Of a DNA stretch of 16,407 bases, positions 12,908 through 16,407 are shown one piece after another. The notes below the pieces were generated by a model. It did no database searches. It was given only the letters and a program-made list of their open reading frames with translations, and was not told the DNA's origin. This stretch comes from an uncultured Muribaculaceae bacterium. Its GTDB lineage: Bacteria; Bacteroidota; Bacteroidia; Bacteroidales; Muribaculaceae. Every line of letters starts with the position of its first letter. The stretch's first letter is position 1. The position numbers and the translations under genes are program-made. The stretch covers positions 1 through 16,407 of the forward strand of contig CAKTFH010000035.1 of NCBI GenBank assembly GCA_934555895.1, in the 5' to 3' direction.

Positions 12908-15900
12908 ATGAACCGATTATTATCAGTTTTTATAGGCTGTAGCATCGCTGTGGCGGCTACAGCCCAGTCTTCGCCATACAAGGGAGTCGCACTCGACGAC
13001 CTTATTAACGGTGATTATTATCTCTACAATGTGGCGAGCGGCAAGTGGCTCGGCGACAATTACACCAACACACAGCGCTACACATCGCGTGCCGAACTTG
13101 GAAAGAGGGGCATAGATGTGGCGATTAAGCGCAGCGGCGACGGCTGGCAACTCGATCCCAAACTGGGTCACAACCACTCCATAAACGCCGGCAACCTGTA
13201 TATGGATACCGGCGAAGCGCTGACGGTGTGGAACATCACGGCTGTCGACGGCGATGTGGAAAATGGAGTGAAACTCACCTCAGGTGAATATACCCTCGGC
13301 GCTGACGGCAACGGAATGATAACCAACAAGGCCACCGACAGCGACACGTGGCAGCTCGTCACCCGCATGGAGCGTATGGCCGTGGATTCGAGCAATGCTT
13401 CCGAGGAGGCTCCGGCCGACCTCTCGTGGGCTGTGTATGGCGCCACTTTCCCCATAGCCGACGACCGCCGCATGAAGTGGCAGGGCGCATGGGGCAGCAA
13501 CAACGTGGGTGGTGACGGTGTGTACCGCTGCAACCGCGTGTGGGAGATGTGGGGCATCAAATGGATGGAGGTGTATCAGGAGCTCTCGGGTCTGCCCGAC
13601 GGCAAATATGCCGTGAGCGCTCAGGCGATATTCTCCCCCACACCCAACAGCGAGGTGAGTGTAAGCCATCTCGACGCATTCCTCAACGGCAGCGAGCCCA
13701 CAAAAGGCTATGTGTTTGCGGGAGACCAGCGTGTGCCGATGGAAAATATCTATACCCTCGTCAGCGACGGCGCTAAAGACAATTACAATACCAAGAAGTT
13801 TGACGACAACAGGTATATGCCCGACGGCATGCAGCAGATTGCGAACCACATGTTCGACGGTCGCGGACTTACCGGTCAGGCCACGGTGACCGTTACCGAC
13901 GGAAAGCTACGGTTGGGCGTTGGCGTAGAGGGTGGCGCGGAAAAGGCCTGGATTCTGTTCGACAATTTCAATCTGTACTATCTCGGTAAAGATGCTTCAT
14001 TACCTGAAGAAGCTGAGGAGTCGGCCAAGGTTACTGGCGTGGAGTATCGCAAAGCCGACAGGGCTCATCTCTGTATATCGTTTGACGGCACAGCCGACAT
14101 GGCTTTCGAGCATGGCGTAGCAGGCAATGTGACCGTGAGCGACGCAGCCGGTAATGTGGTGGCTTATGGCACCTCAGTGACCAACTGCTACGATAACGAG
14201 TGGCATCACACAGATGTGCGTCTCACACTGAGCAAAGAACTTCCCGCAGGCGACTATACACTCAATATACCAGCTAACTCGCTACTACTTAAGGAACTGG
14301 GATATGGTGCCTACAGGCGGGCTCTCAGCTATGACTTCAACAGCAGCGAGTGTGTTGCCGGCGATGGCGACAATGATGACCCGATGGAAGAACTTGCCGT
14401 TAATCAGACTTATGCCGACGGTGTACGCATAGCATGGCGTCACAACAGTCAGCGCTATATCGGAGGCGGCAGCTATGGCCGTGTGATAAGACTTTCCGAC
14501 GGCACTTATGTGATGGTCTACAGCACCGGTGGCAGCAATATCGGCGGCGACAACTTCATACGCTGGCAGGACGAGCCTTATGGCAACTGGACAAGTGCCA
14601 AAGTATCGATGCCCGGCGACTCGTGGCACACCAACAAAAATGCAGAAATATATGAGCTTAAGGACGGGCGCCTGATGTATGCATGGCTCTACCGCACCAA
14701 CTACAACAGTTCGCGGGGTCCGAGCAAAATCATGGCGGCTTACTCTTCCGACGGAGGCCGTACCTGGGAAAACGAGCAGGTAATCTATACCGCCACCGAT
14801 ACCTACGGCTACGGTGTGTGGGAGCCTGCTATGCTTCAATTGCCCAGCGGCGAGCTGCAGATATATTTCGCCAACGAGGCAAGCGCACCCGGTGGTTCGC
14901 AGAACATATCCATGCGCCGTTCGTTCAACGGCGGCCGCAGCTGGGAACCGGGAACGGAAATTGTGGCCTATCGCAACAATTCTCGCGACGGCATGCCTGT
15001 GCCGGTGTATCTGAAAAACCGCAAGGGTATCGCGGTTGCCATCGAGGATCCCGGATTCATGGGCCGATTCAAGCCTATGATCGTGCACACCGACGCCGAT
15101 GACAACTGGGCGAGCGGCCAGGTGGACGGCGGAAGCAAGCATCGCTGGCCTATATTCGGGTCTTCGAGCGAATATCTCGCATCCGATGTGTATTGCGGAC
15201 AGCCTTATGTGATACAGCTCAATACCGGTGAGACTGTCTATTCCGCCGCTTCAGGGGAAGACAGAGACCCCATCACTTCCGACACACACGGCCGCATGGC
15301 GGTGTATGTGGGCGACGATAATGCCAAGAATTTCATCGCACGCTCGTTCCCGTTCCCGTTTGCCACCAACCCTGGCGCAAGAGCCATCTGGAACAGCATT
15401 ATGCAGTATAACGACTCTACTCTACTTGCTGTCTGCACCGTGGAAGGCAGTGTAAGCAAAAGCGGCATATGGACAAGCGAAGGCATCATAATGCGTCCTA
15501 TCGTCAGCCTTCAGACCGGAAGCACACAGCAGTGGGAGAAACTCGACAAGAATATTTTCATTGGCTCAGAGTCGCAGGCTGAGGCCCGTTTCCGCTCCAT
15601 GTGGGATAACGATTGCCTCTATTACCGTGTGAATGTGAAAGACGACTGCGTGCATATCGCCGAGAACGCCAGCGATACCGACGGTGTGGAACTTCTGCTT
15701 TCTCCCGGTAAACCGCGCTCATTGGCCAGAACCAACTCTCGCCGTTATCGTATCGGTGTAGACGGCACTGTCACCATCCAGGCGGGTAGCGGTGCAAAAT
15801 GGGTGGCGGCTGATCCCGACGGCACAAAGGCAACAGTGAAAACTGTCGACGACGGATATGAGGTCACCGTGGCTATTCCCTGGGCAGCTTTCGGCGGCAA

Positions 15901-16186
15901 ACCGTCGACAGAAGAGATGTATTGCTGCTACATGCTGCATAATATCGACATAGTGAACGGACGCACTGTTGCTGTGCACGAGACTCTTTCTGGAAGCAAC
16001 ATCGACAAAAACTCCACATGGATGCGCATGCCGCTTGAGGCAGACCCGTCGGTAGGCATTGTTGCTGTCGGCGCCGATGCTACTGCAAAGGGTGCTTCCC
16101 GGCAATACAACCTACTCGGTCAGCCCGTAGGCGACGATGCCCGCGGTGTGATAATCGTCGACGGCAAGAAAGTGGTTAGAAAATAA
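12908..16186 (+). CDS. Secreted multidomain sialidase/GH93-like BNR protein with CBM9-like module
   Basis: This exported protein has 1092 residues. A signal peptide (1-19, ending AVAATA|Q) is followed by an unassigned region (about 23-155: NGDYYLYNVASGKWLGDN) and a beta-sandwich-like domain (about 172-360, ending ILFDNFNLYYLG as in CBM-like folds). An Ig-like domain (about 373-478) follows. The propeller spans about 498-870, with Asp-boxes SSDGGRTW (613-620) and SFNGGRSW (672-679), plus VWEPAMLQLPSGELQIYFANE (637-657). That block recalls GH93 exo-arabinanases and BNR_2 sialidases. A CBM9-like sugar-binding module spans about 875-1043. The last 28 residues (YNLLGQPVGDDARGVIIVDG, then KKVVRK) resemble Por/T9SS-type tails. 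A glycosidase acting on host or plant glycans outside the cell is likely, but neither substrate nor catalytic residues can be fixed here. No SusCD neighbours are in the window. Confidence 0.82.
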   Translation: MNRLLSVFIGCSIAVAATAQSSPYKGVALDDLINGDYYLYNVASGKWLGDNYTNTQRYTSRAELGKRGIDVAIKRSGDGWQLDPKLGHNHSINAGNLYMDTGEALTVWNITAVDGDVENGVKLTSGEYTLGADGNGMITNKATDSDTWQLVTRMERMAVDSSNASEEAPADLSWAVYGATFPIADDRRMKWQGAWGSNNVGGDGVYRCNRVWEMWGIKWMEVYQELSGLPDGKYAVSAQAIFSPTPNSEVSVSHLDAFLNGSEPTKGYVFAGDQRVPMENIYTLVSDGAKDNYNTKKFDDNRYMPDGMQQIANHMFDGRGLTGQATVTVTDGKLRLGVGVEGGAEKAWILFDNFNLYYLGKDASLPEEAEESAKVTGVEYRKADRAHLCISFDGTADMAFEHGVAGNVTVSDAAGNVVAYGTSVTNCYDNEWHHTDVRLTLSKELPAGDYTLNIPANSLLLKELGYGAYRRALSYDFNSSECVAGDGDNDDPMEELAVNQTYADGVRIAWRHNSQRYIGGGSYGRVIRLSDGTYVMVYSTGGSNIGGDNFIRWQDEPYGNWTSAKVSMPGDSWHTNKNAEIYELKDGRLMYAWLYRTNYNSSRGPSKIMAAYSSDGGRTWENEQVIYTATDTYGYGVWEPAMLQLPSGELQIYFANEASAPGGSQNISMRRSFNGGRSWEPGTEIVAYRNNSRDGMPVPVYLKNRKGIAVAIEDPGFMGRFKPMIVHTDADDNWASGQVDGGSKHRWPIFGSSSEYLASDVYCGQPYVIQLNTGETVYSAASGEDRDPITSDTHGRMAVYVGDDNAKNFIARSFPFPFATNPGARAIWNSIMQYNDSTLLAVCTVEGSVSKSGIWTSEGIIMRPIVSLQTGSTQQWEKLDKNIFIGSESQAEARFRSMWDNDCLYYRVNVKDDCVHIAENASDTDGVELLLSPGKPRSLARTNSRRYRIGVDGTVTIQAGSGAKWVAADPDGTKATVKTVDDGYEVTVAIPWAAFGGKPSTEEMYCCYMLHNIDIVNGRTVAVHETLSGSNIDKNSTWMRMPLEADPSVGIVAVGADATAKGASRQYNLLGQPVGDDARGVIIVDGKKVVRK

Positions 16187-16214
16187 TCATTTAGCCATAC
16201 AGATCCAACCCTAT

Positions 16215-16258
16215 ATCCCGCGCCCGGAGCAGTTTCCGCCCTCTGGCGCGGGATTTTT
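16215..16258 (+). terminator. Terminator of the BNR protein gene
   Basis: ATCCCGCGCC (16215-16224) pairs perfectly with 16245-16254 over 10 bp. A small inner stem may form (16225-16228 with 16235-16238). A T-run follows (16254-16258). It begins 29 nt after the stop codon. Confidence 0.88.
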
Positions 16259-16407
16259 AACTCCTGATTCCGATTGCCTGCGGAAACCTCAATGGCGTGT
16301 AAATGCTAAAATCAGCAATAACAGCGATAAATGTGAAGATTCAAAATCGAAGTGCAAAATTTCGTTAGCGTTATAGGCGTTCTCCTCACTCTCCCGAGGA
16401 GGGGTTG
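16259..16407. other. Intergenic tail of the window
   Basis: No gene is seen. A 6-bp stem (CTCCTC 16382-16387 with GAGGAG 16396-16401) stands at the edge. It could be part of a terminator or repeat cut by the window end. Confidence 0.4.

Noticed and set aside
13280..13849. Long minus-strand frames opposite the BNR protein (13280-13849, 14285-15142)
   Set aside because: They are antisense shadows of a well-supported multidomain gene, with no promoter or start context.
16382..16401. Inverted repeat at the window edge as CRISPR or terminator
   Set aside because: It is a single 6-bp stem cut off by the window end, with no repeat periodicity.

Overview
The window looks like chromosomal DNA of a gut-type member of the Bacteroidales, plausibly Muribaculaceae-like. 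The evidence is repeated Bacteroidota-type promoters (a TAnnTTTG -7 box, sometimes with TTTG about 20 bp upstream), a DUF6377-like membrane TPR regulator, and a secreted BNR-repeat protein with a Por/T9SS-like C-terminal tail. Family placement is inference; no rRNA is present. Most of the window is core metabolism rather than an accessory island.

Layout. Positions 1-430 hold a strong terminator for a gene to the left of the window and a small two-helix membrane protein (minus). At 645-855 a tRNA-Glu(CTC) gene has its own promoter, leader hairpin and terminator. A HAD phosphatase (plus, 1011-1691) converges on a minus-strand cluster, with a shared bidirectional terminator between them. That cluster is pta-ackA-lgt (4957 to 1779): acetate production with ATP yield, then lipoprotein diacylglyceryl transfer. 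Next, still on minus, come a DUF6377-type one-component regulator with an almost leaderless start (6665 to 5091) and acpP-fabF (8526 to 6876) for fatty-acid synthesis, with a two-tier hairpin between the two genes. Last on minus is speA-truA (11545 to 8854): arginine decarboxylase and tRNA pseudouridine synthase.

From 11.7 kb the plus strand carries two secreted proteins. The first is an A+T-richer, cysteine-containing protein of unknown function. The second is a 1092-residue multidomain exported protein with an unassigned N-terminal region, a beta-sandwich-like domain, an Ig-like linker, a sialidase/GH93-like BNR propeller, a CBM9-like module and a C-terminal sorting-like tail. Between them lies a short inverted-repeat segment that may be a MITE or insertion-sequence remnant.

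The most interesting signals are regulatory. The speA leader carries a terminator-like hairpin right after a near-perfect promoter whose two boxes share a 10-bp direct repeat. The DUF6377 regulator mRNA appears to start within a few bases of its AUG. acpP appears to have tandem promoters and a decoupling hairpin before fabF. I see no CRISPR array, phage, toxin-antitoxin pair or obvious new defence system.
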